From Nakaseomyces glabratus (lineage: Eukaryota; Ascomycota; Saccharomycetes; Saccharomycetales; Saccharomycetaceae), in assembly GCF_010111755.1 (NCBI RefSeq), contig NC_088956.1, positions 496,001 through 560,000 on the forward strand: DNA of 64,000 bases, given 5' to 3'. Of this stretch, positions 28,257 through 39,442 are shown piece by piece. Within the stretch, counting starts at the first letter, position 1. Each line of letters starts with the position of its first letter. The translations under genes and the position numbers were made by a program. Under the pieces are notes generated by a model, which was not told the DNA's origin, did not search any database, and worked only from the letters and a program-made list of their open reading frames with translations.

Positions 28257-30965
28257 AATAAAAAATCGGCTAATTTATTTCCTTTAATCAAATTATTAAC
28301 CCCCGTATAGCACCTCCCGGAGTAGGTTCAAAAGATAATAATGTGAAAAAAAATAAATATTATGTGTACCTTTTTTTGTTATTTTTTGTTGTGAGTATAG
28401 CTTTCCTTTCAGTAAAGATTTACTCTTATATAGATTTTTTTTTTTAGAGTTCTTGTTTGTGGAAGAATTTATCAATGTGTACCTGAAAGGAAAAACATTT
28501 AATGTTATATAGAATGGCAAATTTGGTTTTCCATTTCACTTAAAAACTCTTCCGCAAACGAATCTTATGTCATATTAATTGAAGTATATGCTAATAATCC
28601 TTATGATTGATGAGCAAGTTTTGCAAGAAAAAATTTTAATTTCACTTTTCTACCGTCTCTATGCTTGTGTGAGGGGAGTAGTAGTAGAAAGTCCTTCCCT
28701 CAACAGCTTCTCGAGAAGATAGATTAGATGTCTTGGAAATGGAATATGACAATCACAGTTGCGCCAGACAAGCCAGTAGTCCTCGGTGTACATTTGGAAT
28801 AGATAGGGAAAGTGATTAACGGAATTTCAATAAAGGATGAGGGAAGGGGGCAGAGGGGAGTGGCAGGGAACACATAAACATATGAAGAGATGATTTGTAA
28901 CGTTTTCTCTGCAGTGAGAAGCTGGTGCAGAGAACATTCTGGTGCGTCTTTATTTACTGTGTTACGCAGACTTCTGGGGGGGGGAGGCTAAATATCATTA
29001 TCTAACTATTTCATAACAAAGGGGTCCATCGCATCTATTCCCCGTTAAATTAAGGAAATAGGAATATGCAGTGTAACAGTCGTACCAATCATACTCAGAT
29101 GATCTATTGTACTTGACTTTCACTGGTAGACCTGTGAAAATAATAGGGGGCATATGGGAGAGAGACGGAATAGAATCACGAAGGGATGACTAAGAAAAGA
29201 ACGGGGAAGGAGTTTTAATCTATTACTGAAGTCGGAAATTTTTGATTCTGGAATAAGAGTTGTTGAGAGTTGTGCGGGATTTTATCAGTTTTTGAGAAGA
29301 TATGCTCATCTGTAAGGCAAAAAAAAAGACGGAAGCTAATAAAAGGAACAGACGGTACGGGTTTTCCTCATAGAATGATCGGATGTGCAAATGGATGGGG
29401 ATGGCAAGTTGCAGAGAGTACGGATGTTTGTTACTAGGGTAGTAAATCGAAAAGGACGAATTCCGATTTTAACATCCCCATTGAAAAACGCTCTCAAACA
29501 TCCGCACCCCCTTTATTAAAATAAATTTCACTTCTCTTTCGGGATTTTCAACGGGATGTACCAAACCACCACGGTTCTGAAAACCACGAAAGCTGTGCTT
29601 TTCCGTATGAGGAAAAAAAACACAGAAACGGAACTGACAATGAGAAGCACGTACTACTTATTTGGGAAAAACTTTGCCTGCGCTGGCACTTCATGCCCTA
29701 TTAGTGAAACATCTTACGTGGGGGAGGGGCACTGTAAAGACAGACGTGTTAGCGTGTGAACAGAATGAAGACTTTTTCATGTATGGTCTTTCCGCGGATG
29801 GGAAAGGTCTCACTGTTCTTTACTCCCCCCAAACCCAGCATACCACCCACACTGCAGGGTAGACACTGTGCAACACTTCATCCTCAACACCCCCACATTA
29901 TTTTTTATTACCATTTACTGTGCACAACACTCAATCTGAGTCATGAAATCCGGGGCTTGCATATGTGACTGAGAAGAAGCCGCACAAGCACGAGGGATAA
30001 AGTGAATGTTGCTCGGAATCGAATGAAACAGGATTATTGGCGATTGTAAGTAGTCTCTATTGGAAAGCAACACGAATGCAAGAGACTTTCTTGGGTGTGT
30101 GTGTGTGGGGGGGGGGAGTTTAGGTTCGTTGGGCTTTATTTCACTATGACAATCAGGGATACACGGCCGGTAACAGAACGTTTAAAGCAGCCAAGATGGT
30201 CAGTGGGATGGTTTATAGTAATTCAAAAGTGAAAAAGCAGGTACTAGTCGCAATAACAAGCTCGCTATCTGATTCCATCTAAAGAACTTGCCCTCCATTT
30301 AGTTCGATCTTTGAAATATACCTCAAACCTAGAAAAGACTATAGCTATAGCTGTACCAATAACCAACCAAGATAATGGAATGGTCAAAACTGCTCAAAAA
30401 AACAGAACCAAATCCTGGCATTAGACAAGTCAGAGACCTCAAAACAAAAATTGTGACTTTTGTGAATTGAAGTTTAACTCAGCCTTCATTGAGCTCTCTA
30501 GTGCTTAATGCAATCCCGCGAAAGATGAGACCACCCCATACTCCATGAACTAAAACTAGTCAAACCTTGATGCCAATGGCAACTCGATATCACGTTCAAG
30601 ATATTGTTATACCGTGTTGCCATTTCACTTTCCCAACAGACGTAACTATTTCTAAAGAATTCGTACAACAATATGTAAATTTGGTGTAATCACATGATCA
30701 TTATCAGTGCCATATTTTTTTTGAAAAGACGAATACAATATTCGACATGGTCTTTAATTACATTTCCCAAAAGGGTAAAATCGTTAATTTCGCCATTTTT
30801 TTTTTTCACTTCGAGTTGGCATTGTAACAATTATACTTAGCTATTATTTGATTACCACTGTATTATAATTGAACTTAACGCCTATTCTTATATAAAAAAA
30901 TTCATTTTCATAAATAACTGAACAGACATCAGAAATAACAGATTGTGTATTAATTTTTTATTTCA
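28257..30965. promoter_or_regulatory. Large divergent spacer PIG1 / MCM5
   Basis: A 2.7 kb region, the longest gene-free stretch in the window. It holds G9 at 28976-28984, a GT repeat running into G10 (30093-30116), several AGGGG cores, a TCCGCGGA palindrome at 29791-29798 and an ECB-like element near MCM5. Short overlapping ORFs at 29556-29968 have no recognisable features. I see no tRNA or conserved RNA gene. T-rich sequence just before the MCM5 ATG is normal for a yeast leader. Confidence 0.5.
30763..30779. promoter_or_regulatory. ECB-like Mcm1 palindrome upstream of MCM5
   Basis: TTTCCCAAAAGGGTAAA, with the Mcm1 core CC-N6-GG, lies about 190 bp before the MCM5 ATG. Early-cell-cycle boxes of this form drive M/G1 transcription of CDC46/MCM5 and other pre-replicative-complex genes in S. 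cerevisiae. Confidence 0.7.
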
Positions 30966-33284
30966 ATGTCCTTTGATAGACCCGAGATATACAGTGCACC
31001 TGTGCTGCAAGGTGAATCTGCCAATGATGACGATAACACTGAGATTATTAAAGCGTTCAAGAGGTTCATACTTGAGTTTAGATTAGATTCGCAATTCTTG
31101 TACAGAGACCAATTGAGAAACTCGCTTTTGGTTAAAAACTACTCTTTATCAGTGGACTTGGAACATTTGATTGGTTATAATGAGGATCTATACAAGAGAC
31201 TATCCGATGAGCCATCTGATGTGATACCATTATTTGAGACAGCCATAACGCAGGTGGCCAAGAGAATCATGATTCTTAATAAATCTTCCAATACTAATGA
31301 TGGCTTGGATGACATCGACGAAAATAGTAATGATTTGGCTGACGACGAGGATGGAATTACTGACATTCCGGTGTTTCAGTTGATCCTGTCCTCAAGAGCT
31401 AACCAAGTATCTTTGAGACAACTAAACTCTGAACATGTGTCAAACATTGTTAGATTATCAGGTATTATTGTCAGTGCCTCCGTACTTTCTCAAAGAGCAA
31501 CACACTTGTCTTTGATGTGCAGAAACTGTAGGCATACCATGTCTCTTAATATCAATAATTTTAATTCAATCACTGGTAACTCTGTCACTCTACCACACTC
31601 ATGCCAATCGACTAATAATAACAGTACCGCAGCATATATTCATGACACAGGCGATGATCCAACTGGAAGTGGAGCAGCAAGCAAAAATTGTGGCCCTGAC
31701 CCTTACATCATTATCCATGAATCTTCAAAGTTCATTGACCAACAGTTTTTGAAACTACAGGAGGTACCAGAGTTGGTCCCAGTCAGTGAAATGCCAAGAA
31801 ACATCACAATGACATGTGATCGATACTTGACTAACCGAGTGAACCCCGGTACAAGAGTCACAATAGAAGGTATTTATTCTATTTATAATTCGAAAAAGAG
31901 GTCTGGTGCCGCTGGACAGTCTGGATCTGGTGTTGCCATCAGAACACCATACATCAAAGTTCTAGGTATTCAAACTGATGTCGAAGCTTCTTCAATATGG
32001 AACTCTATGACGATGTTCTCAGAAGAAGAAGAAGAAGAATTTTTACAACTGAGCAGAAGACCAGATATTTATGAACTGCTGGCTAATTCTATTGCTCCAT
32101 CTATTTTTGGTAACCAGGATATCAAGAAAGCTATTGTATGTCTACTAATGGGCGGCTCTAAAAAATTACTTCCTGACGGTATGAGGCTAAGAGGTGATAT
32201 TAATGTGCTATTGCTAGGTGATCCCGGTACAGCAAAATCTCAATTACTAAAATTCGTTGAGAAGGTATCTCCTATTGCAGTCTATACATCTGGTAAAGGT
32301 TCTTCTGCCGCTGGTCTGACAGCAAGTGTTCAAAGGGATCCAATAACAAAAGAATTTTTCTTAGAAGGTGGTGCTATGGTTCTTGCAGATGGTGGTGTAG
32401 TGTGTATTGACGAATTTGACAAGATGAGAGATGAAGATAGAGTAGCAATTCATGAAGCTATGGAACAACAAACCATCTCTATCGCCAAAGCTGGTATAAC
32501 TACAGTTCTGAACTCCAGGACTAGTGTACTTGCAGCCGCTAACCCAATTTATGGTAGATACGATGAATTAAAATCTCCTGGTGAGAACATCGATTTCCAA
32601 ACAACAATTCTGTCCCGTTTTGATATGATTTTCATTGTTAAAGATGAGCACAATGAGGAACGTGATATATCTATCGCCAACCATGTCATGAATATCCACA
32701 CTGGCCATACTGATGCCCAGCTTGAGGCTAATGGCTCGGAACTAAGTATAGAGAAAATGAAGAGATATATCACTTATTGTAAATCGCGCTGTGCCCCACG
32801 ACTAACACCAGAAGCGGCAGAAAAATTATCTTCACAATTTGTTACCATTAGAAAGCAGCTTTTGATTAACGAATTGGAATCCACAGAAAGATCATCAATT
32901 CCTATAACAATCCGTCAGCTGGAAGCTATCATCAGAATTACTGAATCTTTAGCCAAGTTAGAGCTCAGTCCTATTGCTGAAGAAAGACATGTTGATGAGG
33001 CTATTAGACTTTTCCAAGCTTCTACTATGGATGCTGCTGCACAAGACCCTATTGGTGGTATGAACCAAACTAACTCCTTATCTGATATTAGAAGAGTCGA
33101 ACAAGAATTGAAAAGAAGACTTCCAATTGGTTGGTCTACATCATATCAAACCTTGAAAAGAGAATTTGTTGATACGAATAAAGTCTCTCAAAGTTCTTTG
33201 GATAGAGCTCTGTACGCTTTGGAAAAACATGAAACCATTCAATTAAGGTATCAAGGGCAAAATATTTACAGAAGCGGCATATGA
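30966..33284 (+). CDS. MCM5: Mcm5, subunit of the replicative MCM2-7 helicase
   Basis: A 772-residue MCM AAA+ ATPase (S. cerevisiae Mcm5/Cdc46 is 775) of the origin-licensing and replication-fork helicase. An N-terminal zinc-binding region starts at C185 and C188 (MCRNC) and continues through the later CQS/NCG cysteines. Walker [10 protein letters not shown] is at about 418-426, Walker B CIDEF at about 480, and the arginine finger SRFD at 550-553. The C-terminal winged helix follows. It is divergent to PIG1 and tandem with SMD2, as in S. cerevisiae. Confidence 0.98.
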   Translation: MSFDRPEIYSAPVLQGESANDDDNTEIIKAFKRFILEFRLDSQFLYRDQLRNSLLVKNYSLSVDLEHLIGYNEDLYKRLSDEPSDVIPLFETAITQVAKRIMILNKSSNTNDGLDDIDENSNDLADDEDGITDIPVFQLILSSRANQVSLRQLNSEHVSNIVRLSGIIVSASVLSQRATHLSLMCRNCRHTMSLNINNFNSITGNSVTLPHSCQSTNNNSTAAYIHDTGDDPTGSGAASKNCGPDPYIIIHESSKFIDQQFLKLQEVPELVPVSEMPRNITMTCDRYLTNRVNPGTRVTIEGIYSIYNSKKRSGAAGQSGSGVAIRTPYIKVLGIQTDVEASSIWNSMTMFSEEEEEEFLQLSRRPDIYELLANSIAPSIFGNQDIKKAIVCLLMGGSKKLLPDGMRLRGDINVLLLGDPGTAKSQLLKFVEKVSPIAVYTSGKGSSAAGLTASVQRDPITKEFFLEGGAMVLADGGVVCIDEFDKMRDEDRVAIHEAMEQQTISIAKAGITTVLNSRTSVLAAANPIYGRYDELKSPGENIDFQTTILSRFDMIFIVKDEHNEERDISIANHVMNIHTGHTDAQLEANGSELSIEKMKRYITYCKSRCAPRLTPEAAEKLSSQFVTIRKQLLINELESTERSSIPITIRQLEAIIRITESLAKLELSPIAEERHVDEAIRLFQASTMDAAAQDPIGGMNQTNSLSDIRRVEQELKRRLPIGWSTSYQTLKREFVDTNKVSQSSLDRALYALEKHETIQLRYQGQNIYRSGI

Positions 33285-33641
33285 TTACAGTTCGATGAAA
33301 TCTTAACCTATTAGTGTCAAATCTCATCATGTAAACTTTCGAGAATCTTAAATATAAATCATTATCTGATCAATTAGAGTTGTATTATTACATAAAAATG
33401 TTTTTCAAATTTCTTCATTATATATTTAATTTTAGGAAATATGAATACTAAAATATTGCTATTAGTCTTCTATGATACTGCGATGAGGTACCTATCTACG
33501 AATTAACAAATTTAGTGAAGAGCCAAAATATAAAGTTCCTTCCTAATAATGTAGCAGTAAATATCAATAAAACTACCATATCAAAAAAAAGCATCTACCA
33601 AATACCAATTAACACGACCAGCTGTATTTATACATCAGATT
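33285..33641 (+). promoter_or_regulatory. MCM5 3' end and SMD2 upstream region
   Basis: About 357 bp between the MCM5 stop and the first SMD2 exon, A/T-rich. A PAC-type GCGATGAG lies at 33480-33487, some 155 bp before the SMD2 ATG. Confidence 0.5.
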
Positions 33642-34103
33642 ATGTCGTATGTTTTTCTTTAAAACCAAGAAGGTTCAAGTTATTTTGATGTTATACCTAT
33701 GAATGATTTTACTAACAATAATAACATATGTGAAAACTAGCTACCATATACTAGTCTTATGTCGAATAGAAGTAGAGAAGCCATAATATCACGTCCAAAG
33801 TCAGAACTTTCGAAGGAGGAGTTAGAACAACTGGAAGAGTTTGAGTTTAAACATGGGCCTATGTCACTCATAAATGATGCAATGATCACAAGAAACCCAG
33901 TAATTATATCTCTCCGAAACAATCATAAACTAATAGCAAGGGTAAAAGCTTTTGACAGACATTGCAATTTGGTGCTGGAGAATGTTAAAGAATTATGGAC
34001 TGAAAAGAAGAACAAACAAACTATAAATAGAGAGCGCTTCATCAGTAAACTGTTTTTAAGAGGGGACTCCGTGATCGTTATCCTAAAAGCTCCTCTCCAG
34101 TAA
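33642..34103 (+). CDS. SMD2: Sm core snRNP protein SmD2 (spliced)
   Basis: SmD2 is part of the heptameric Sm ring on U1, U2, U4 and U5 snRNAs. The body (ELSKEELEQLEEFEFKHG, then the two Sm motifs with AFDRHCNLVLENV and FLRGDSVIVIL) is highly conserved. The gene seems to have a minute first exon, ATGTC at 33642-33646, followed by an intron. Splicing to 33770 gives MSSREAIISRPK, very like the S. cerevisiae start, and a 112-residue protein (S. cerevisiae 110). Splicing to 33755 gives 117 residues. An unspliced start at ATG 33759 would give 114 residues, so the exact N-terminus is uncertain. Convergent with DBP9, as in the YLR274W-YLR276C order. Confidence 0.9.
33647..33769 (+). other. SMD2 spliceosomal intron (3' end uncertain: 33754 or 33769)
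   Basis: The consensus 5' splice site GTATGT is at 33647-33652 and the branch point TACTAAC at 33710-33716. AGs follow at 33739-33740 (out of frame, leads to an early stop), 33753-33754 (in frame), 33768-33769 (in frame, gives MSSRE) and 33774-33775 (in frame). Without splicing, the ATG at 33642 stops after six codons. S. cerevisiae SMD2 is also known to carry an intron. Confidence 0.8.
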
Positions 34104-34292
34104 CTTAGTGTTAGCTAAATTGCAAGATATCAGCTGTAGTTTGGCAACTATATAGAACCTGTGTACTATAATTCGCATTTTGAAAATCATCTTAAAATAT
34201 CAATTATGTAAGTATATACATACATATATGCACAATATCTTGATCCATACATTTTGCAAAAACAAACAACAATACACATGCATTATCAGTCA

Positions 34293-36080
34293 TTAAAACT
34301 TCTTCAAGGCATCGGTTTTCCCACCTTTACGCTTTTTGTTCTTGCTGTTCTTGGATTTTTTACCAACCTTATTAGGTTTGTGAAATGGAATAAATGAAAT
34401 TTTCTTTTTGTCTGTTCTAGCATTTTCGGGTAACAAGTATTCTGGAATACGCTTTAAGTGGTTCTGAACTCTTGCAGGGTGTAATTCTTTATCATGCCTT
34501 AAGGATTTAAGTTCAATTGGATTTTCTTCAAAATGTCTTTTTAATTTTTCACTTGCAAGCAACTCTTCCTTTAATTCTTTTATTCTTGCCTCTCTAACCG
34601 CCACCTGTGTAACGGCACGGAAACCATCTTCCATTCTATATCTGAACCCTTCAACTTGTTTCAAATCAAAAGAATATGGCTGGATTTCTAAACCAAGTTT
34701 ACTCTGTTGCTTTATTATCCTTGACAATATTTTTTCGTCTTTCTTAGCGCTTGGAAGCATGGAGGGTTTATGCTTACCAAACTCCTTTAGAGGTACGACA
34801 AACGAGATCGCAGTACCAGATTTGCCGGCACGAGCAGTTCTACCCACTCTATGAACGTATGCCTTAGCAGTGGTAGGTAGATCAAAGTTTACAACACACG
34901 CAACATTCTTGAAGTCTACACCACGTGAAACACCGTATTCCTTATCCTGTTTGTAATTGTTCTTAGTCTTCGATTTAATACCTGTAGTAGAATTAGTACT
35001 TTCTTCAGCAACAACTGTGTTGGTTTCGTCATTCTTTTCTTCAACCTGAATGTCATCTTTTTGTTCATCATCAAATTCCTTAATGTTGTCAGCATCATCA
35101 GTAGCAATCAACAAATGATACACATTTTTGTTAAATTGATCAACAATATGTTGTCTAGAATTTGCAGGAAGTTCATTGTTTAAAATGCATGATTTAATAC
35201 CGAATTGCTCCAGAACTAATTTCAACCTATAACCTCTATCAATATTATTCACAAACACTAGTGTCTTACCTTTAATCAGTCCTAGTTTGAAAATAACGTA
35301 ACAGAAAAGAAACTTGTCGAATTCGCCGACACGAACGTAATATTGGACTAGTTTAGTCTTATCCTTATTTATCTCATCATCATTAAATTTAATGATTGCT
35401 GGAGATCGACAGTATTTTTGTTTCAATGATTGTATATCATCACTTAATGTCGCACTCATTAAAAATGTTTGCAAATTCTTCTTTAAGGGCAGGTACTCAG
35501 CAATTTTGTCAAGATCATCTTGGTAGCCAAATGTTAGTACCAAATCGACTTCATCGATTACCAAAAATTTTAAATCATCAATACCAACTGTGTCTGTATT
35601 CCTTTCCAAAATATTTAAAATTTTACTTGGTGTACCAACAATTATCTCTGGATTCTCTGAAAGCAACGTATTCAACACTGATGTTGATAAATCTGCTGCA
35701 AGGTTCAAAACCTTTATGTCCTTGGAACAATAATGGATTAACTTTTCTAACACAGCAGTAACTTGCTGAGTTAACTCCCTGGTTGGAACCATGATTATTC
35801 CTAAGGTGCCTGGCTCATCTCCATTAGTTCTAGACTTTTTGTAATCGAGAATCGTTTGTATAACTGGAATCAGATATGCCAAAGTCTTACCAGAACCTGT
35901 GGCAGCCTTAGCAATTATATCTCTTTTCTCCTCAAGAGCTAATGGAATTGCATGTGATTGGATTAATGTTGGGTGTGTGAAACCAGAGCCCTTAATTGCT
36001 TGCAATAACCTTGCATCTAGTTTAAATGATTCAAAATTTACGGAATCATCAATATATGCTTCAGACGCTATTGTTGTCAT
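34293..36080 (-). CDS. DBP9: DEAD-box RNA helicase Dbp9
   Basis: A 595-residue nucleolar ATP-dependent RNA helicase for 60S subunit assembly (S. cerevisiae Dbp9 is 594). The Q motif is [17 protein letters not shown]. Motif I ATGSGKT lies at 60-66, Ia is PTRELTQQV, motif II is DEVD at 176-179 (not the usual DEAD), III is SAT at 209-211 and VI is [10 protein letters not shown]. The C-terminus is strongly basic ([15 protein letters not shown]), as expected for a nucleolar protein. An acidic insert with EEKNDE lies within the second RecA domain. Two PAC boxes upstream match ribosome-biogenesis control. Confidence 0.97.
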   Translation of the reverse strand: MTTIASEAYIDDSVNFESFKLDARLLQAIKGSGFTHPTLIQSHAIPLALEEKRDIIAKAATGSGKTLAYLIPVIQTILDYKKSRTNGDEPGTLGIIMVPTRELTQQVTAVLEKLIHYCSKDIKVLNLAADLSTSVLNTLLSENPEIIVGTPSKILNILERNTDTVGIDDLKFLVIDEVDLVLTFGYQDDLDKIAEYLPLKKNLQTFLMSATLSDDIQSLKQKYCRSPAIIKFNDDEINKDKTKLVQYYVRVGEFDKFLFCYVIFKLGLIKGKTLVFVNNIDRGYRLKLVLEQFGIKSCILNNELPANSRQHIVDQFNKNVYHLLIATDDADNIKEFDDEQKDDIQVEEKNDETNTVVAEESTNSTTGIKSKTKNNYKQDKEYGVSRGVDFKNVACVVNFDLPTTAKAYVHRVGRTARAGKSGTAISFVVPLKEFGKHKPSMLPSAKKDEKILSRIIKQQSKLGLEIQPYSFDLKQVEGFRYRMEDGFRAVTQVAVREARIKELKEELLASEKLKRHFEENPIELKSLRHDKELHPARVQNHLKRIPEYLLPENARTDKKKISFIPFHKPNKVGKKSKNSKNKKRKGGKTDALKKF

Positions 36081-36468
36081 TTTGAATTGTCTGTGCTATT
36101 AATAATTATACAATTAATAACAATAAGAGCTTCTATTTTAATCAACTATGCCAATATTCAGCGATTACAAAATTATCATTTCTTTTGTATCTTACCTATG
36201 CTTATGTGGATGAAAATTTGCGATGAGCTATCATTTTGCGATGAGGTGGGAATTGGAAAAAAAGTGAAAAAATAAAAATTTCAGTAAAGAGAGAAATTAT
36301 ATATGATAATTTCGTAGTGTGCTATCTTGTATGGATCACAAATGATACTAACAAAATAAAGGTCAAAGTTGAATATTTAAATCTGTATTCCCATTATGGA
36401 GAATCTCTATAATTGAATTCTTATAAATAGATTTTTAAAAAAGTCATGATTGATAGTGCAAGATTAAT
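36081..36468 (-). promoter_or_regulatory. DBP9 promoter region / YSH1 3' flank
   Basis: A 388 bp spacer between two minus-strand genes. It holds the PAC pair and RRPE-like element listed next and A/T-rich YSH1 3' sequence. Confidence 0.6.
36220..36283 (-). promoter_or_regulatory. Paired PAC boxes and RRPE-like site (ribosome-biogenesis promoter)
   Basis: GCGATGAG occurs twice, at 36220-36227 and 36238-36245, about 140-165 bp upstream of the DBP9 ATG. An RRPE-like AAAAATTTCA lies at 36274-36283, and GAAAATTT lies directly before the first PAC. PAC plus RRPE is the signature of the yeast ribosome-biogenesis regulon, in agreement with the gene. Confidence 0.75.
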
Positions 36469-38784
36469 CTAGCATAAAGAAGAGACCATGTCGATTCCTA
36501 TTTTCAAAAGGCTTTCAACTCTACCTTTTAGTGGATTGGAGTTACATTCCACAACACACATATCAGTGAAATTTATTGAAGCTGTATTCTTTCCAATAGT
36601 AATTAGCCCTTTCACAAATTCATCATCTTCTTTCTCTTCAGCAGTATCATTATCATCATCTTTGTTTAAAATGAGAGTAAATGAATCCCCAAATTGTGTC
36701 TTAAATAATTCTGCTACCTGCTTTATCTTATCAGTTTCTGAAGGTTGAGAAAGTATGGGTGTAGCATGCTCATGGCCATGAGAGCATGAATTACTACTTT
36801 TTTTAACACTCACTGGTGCAGAATCGACGCTCATTAGGATTGCTATAATAGAGTCAGCAATTGTATCACTGATTAATCCTTGTGTCCATTCTAGAATTGC
36901 TTTGTTATGCTGTACAGTCAATCTAATAGCTCCCATAATCTGCAAAACAAGCATACCCCTGCTGGTTTCTAATTTCGTTTCTTTAGTATTCGTAACATTA
37001 TCATCATCAATTAGAACTGAAACATCTCCAAACATCTGACATATGTGCCAATATATAAGCTCTTTCTTACAATCAACTTGAATTGTTTGACGTTCTCGAA
37101 TAACTGTTGTCGATAATTCTGGGTGATGTTCCCTCAAATCTGACAATGAAACAAGATTCAGATCAAAGTTTTTTTCGTCGGAAACTAAAATACTTGATAT
37201 AATGGCACCTTCACCTTCTGCATCCTTTCGCACATCCTGTGTTTTCCCTGTGAACTCTTCTATACCTTCTTTAGATTGTCCAGCATCGTTTTCTGGCTTT
37301 ACTACTTCTTCTTCTGTCCTTTTGATTTCGTCTACGATATTTCCCACAGCTTTTGCTACTTTAACACCCTTACATTCAATATCAAGTTCATAGCAATTTC
37401 TTGGATTGTGAACATGTACTTCATCTTCTGTTCCTTTAAATGAAGCATAGTTTGATAATAGCGCAGACTTTAAACGACCCATTGGATTCGGTTCACCGTG
37501 AACTAAAATGATATTTGACGCATTAATCTGTTCAATAAATTCCAGATTTTCTTGAAAGTCAACATGTGCAGCAAATGAGAGTTCTTCAACTCTACACCTC
37601 CTAGGTATTGTTACTTCTGGATTGGATACTGAAGGGATAGTATCAGGTTCTAAAAGAAGATACTTAGCCATTGTACCTTCGACAGAATAACCAGTAATAA
37701 GTACAAGGTTTTTTTCATCAGGACACCACCTTTCTAATAAGTCTCTAGAGAGACCGTTTTGTAACATACCCGGGGAGGCAAGCATTACGCTTGGTCCGAA
37801 ATCCTGAAATTCATCCAAGTTCTTAATATATGCAATATTCTTGAAAATAAAGGGATTGGTTTGGGAGTCTCTAAATTTCTTCCTAATATTATCATTCATC
37901 ATATTAACATATGTCTGAAAAACACTCAGACACTTACGAGCCAAATTTGAGGCATAGAAAATGGGTATCTGATTTGATCCTAGCTCTTCTTTATGTTGCG
38001 ACCAATATTCGTCTAATATCAGCATTAGTTCTTGTGCTCTACCAAGAGCAAAGACAGGCATAAGCACACGACCTCCTTTGTTCACAGTTGAGTGTATTAA
38101 CTGGGTTAATTTTTTCTCTCTATGCAGTCTTGGTTCATGTGTAGCTGTCCCAAAGGTTGATTCTACAATAAGAATATCAGATGGTAAAGGCGGCACTTCG
38201 GCGGAGTTTAAATGTCTGTCAATCTCTCTTGAATAATCACCTGTAAATAATACTCGAAGACCGGCTATTTCTATTTGAAACATTGCCGCACCGAGCACAT
38301 GACCCGCATGAAAGGCAGTAAATTTTATACCATTCACATCGATCATTGAGTGATAATCAATGGTCTCTATTTTATCGAATGATTCAATCAAGTCCTCATT
38401 GGAATATAAATTATCATCCTCTGCATTGCTACTCTGACTACCGATACTTGTAACTCTAACAAAATCTCTGAGCAACCACCTGTATATTGCTTTTGTTGGA
38501 TGTGTCATAAAAACTCTTCCTTTGAAATTAGTTTTCTGCATAACATATGGCAAAGAGGCTGCATGATCTAAATGGAAATGCGATATGAGTAAAACGTCAA
38601 CTATTGATAAATCAAAGTCATCATAAAACGGCAAAGACGCCATTCCTTGATAAGCGGGATGGATACCGGCATCTAGCATGATTGTCTTACCTTTGAATTG
38701 AATTATATGGCATGATCTTCCAACTTCATTTCCACCACCCAAAGAGAAAAATCTAAACTGATTGCTTCTTTCCTTAACATCCAT
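36469..38784 (-). CDS. YSH1: Ysh1/Brr5, mRNA 3'-end endonuclease (CPSF-73)
   Basis: A 771-residue subunit of the cleavage and polyadenylation factor that cuts pre-mRNA at the poly(A) site (S. cerevisiae Ysh1 is about 779). It has a metallo-beta-lactamase fold with the zinc motif HFHLDH at residues 69-74 and downstream conserved His/Asp (FHAGHVLGA, FTGDYSRE). A beta-CASP insert follows (ESTFGTATHEPR, VFALGRAQELM, SPGMLQNGLS), then the CPSF73 C-terminal region with acidic inserts (DDDNDTAEEKEDDE). Same orientation and order relative to DBP9 as in S. cerevisiae. Confidence 0.97.
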   Translation of the reverse strand: MDVKERSNQFRFFSLGGGNEVGRSCHIIQFKGKTIMLDAGIHPAYQGMASLPFYDDFDLSIVDVLLISHFHLDHAASLPYVMQKTNFKGRVFMTHPTKAIYRWLLRDFVRVTSIGSQSSNAEDDNLYSNEDLIESFDKIETIDYHSMIDVNGIKFTAFHAGHVLGAAMFQIEIAGLRVLFTGDYSREIDRHLNSAEVPPLPSDILIVESTFGTATHEPRLHREKKLTQLIHSTVNKGGRVLMPVFALGRAQELMLILDEYWSQHKEELGSNQIPIFYASNLARKCLSVFQTYVNMMNDNIRKKFRDSQTNPFIFKNIAYIKNLDEFQDFGPSVMLASPGMLQNGLSRDLLERWCPDEKNLVLITGYSVEGTMAKYLLLEPDTIPSVSNPEVTIPRRCRVEELSFAAHVDFQENLEFIEQINASNIILVHGEPNPMGRLKSALLSNYASFKGTEDEVHVHNPRNCYELDIECKGVKVAKAVGNIVDEIKRTEEEVVKPENDAGQSKEGIEEFTGKTQDVRKDAEGEGAIISSILVSDEKNFDLNLVSLSDLREHHPELSTTVIRERQTIQVDCKKELIYWHICQMFGDVSVLIDDDNVTNTKETKLETSRGMLVLQIMGAIRLTVQHNKAILEWTQGLISDTIADSIIAILMSVDSAPVSVKKSSNSCSHGHEHATPILSQPSETDKIKQVAELFKTQFGDSFTLILNKDDDNDTAEEKEDDEFVKGLITIGKNTASINFTDMCVVECNSNPLKGRVESLLKIGIDMVSSLC

Positions 38785-39442
38785 TGTGACTGTAAAATGC
38801 GTTTCAGAAAAGAAAATAGGATAAGCAACTAAATATTAACACTTCTTTCCTTTATGCCTATGTTTACTTCCCGCAATACTTGATTCCAGTTCAAACTATT
38901 CCAATTGTTGTCAATATATGGTTTGCTGATTACTCTTTTCCCTGTCTTCTTTAAATTGTGCCCTATTTCGATTAGTAAACAAATAAATAACTTGGTCTAA
39001 ACTAGGCTCTTGCTTTGATTTTGTTAATCTTAAGGGTACACTATGTTAAGCCAGATGGCTTCAGTATTTATTCTGTACACAACTGTAATTCACTATTATT
39101 TCAAAGCTCATCGTCTGGTTGAAAATATGGACCTTTGACATTTCTAATTATGACGTTAAATGTGACTTGTATAATGATAAGAATATGTATGATTCTAAAT
39201 TATTTACATTTTGTCAACCCATACTTAAATATCCAATTAGATTTTTTATTGATGACATAATATTTAAGATTTCATATCTTTAAAAAATAGCGCCCATCTT
39301 ATTAATTAGAGTGAACTTGGGATTGATCTTAAAACTGGTATTTTTACCATTAATGATATGACCATAATTTACTAATGGATTTAAATGTTTGTTCTAAGAG
39401 CCTATAACTGCCCTAAAAGATTTCAGTTGTCACAAAACTGTT
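38785..39442. promoter_or_regulatory. YSH1 upstream region / RSO55 3' flank
   Basis: About 660 bp, A/T-rich, without supported genes. In S. cerevisiae the transcription-factor gene YLR278C is found about here; I see no remnant of it. Confidence 0.5.

Noticed and set aside
28320..28345. GGTTCAAAA as part of a tRNA T arm
   Set aside because: No matching T stem, anticodon arm or acceptor stem around it.
29556..29968. Three overlapping plus-strand ORFs in the PIG1/MCM5 spacer
   Set aside because: Short, overlapping in different frames and without conserved features.
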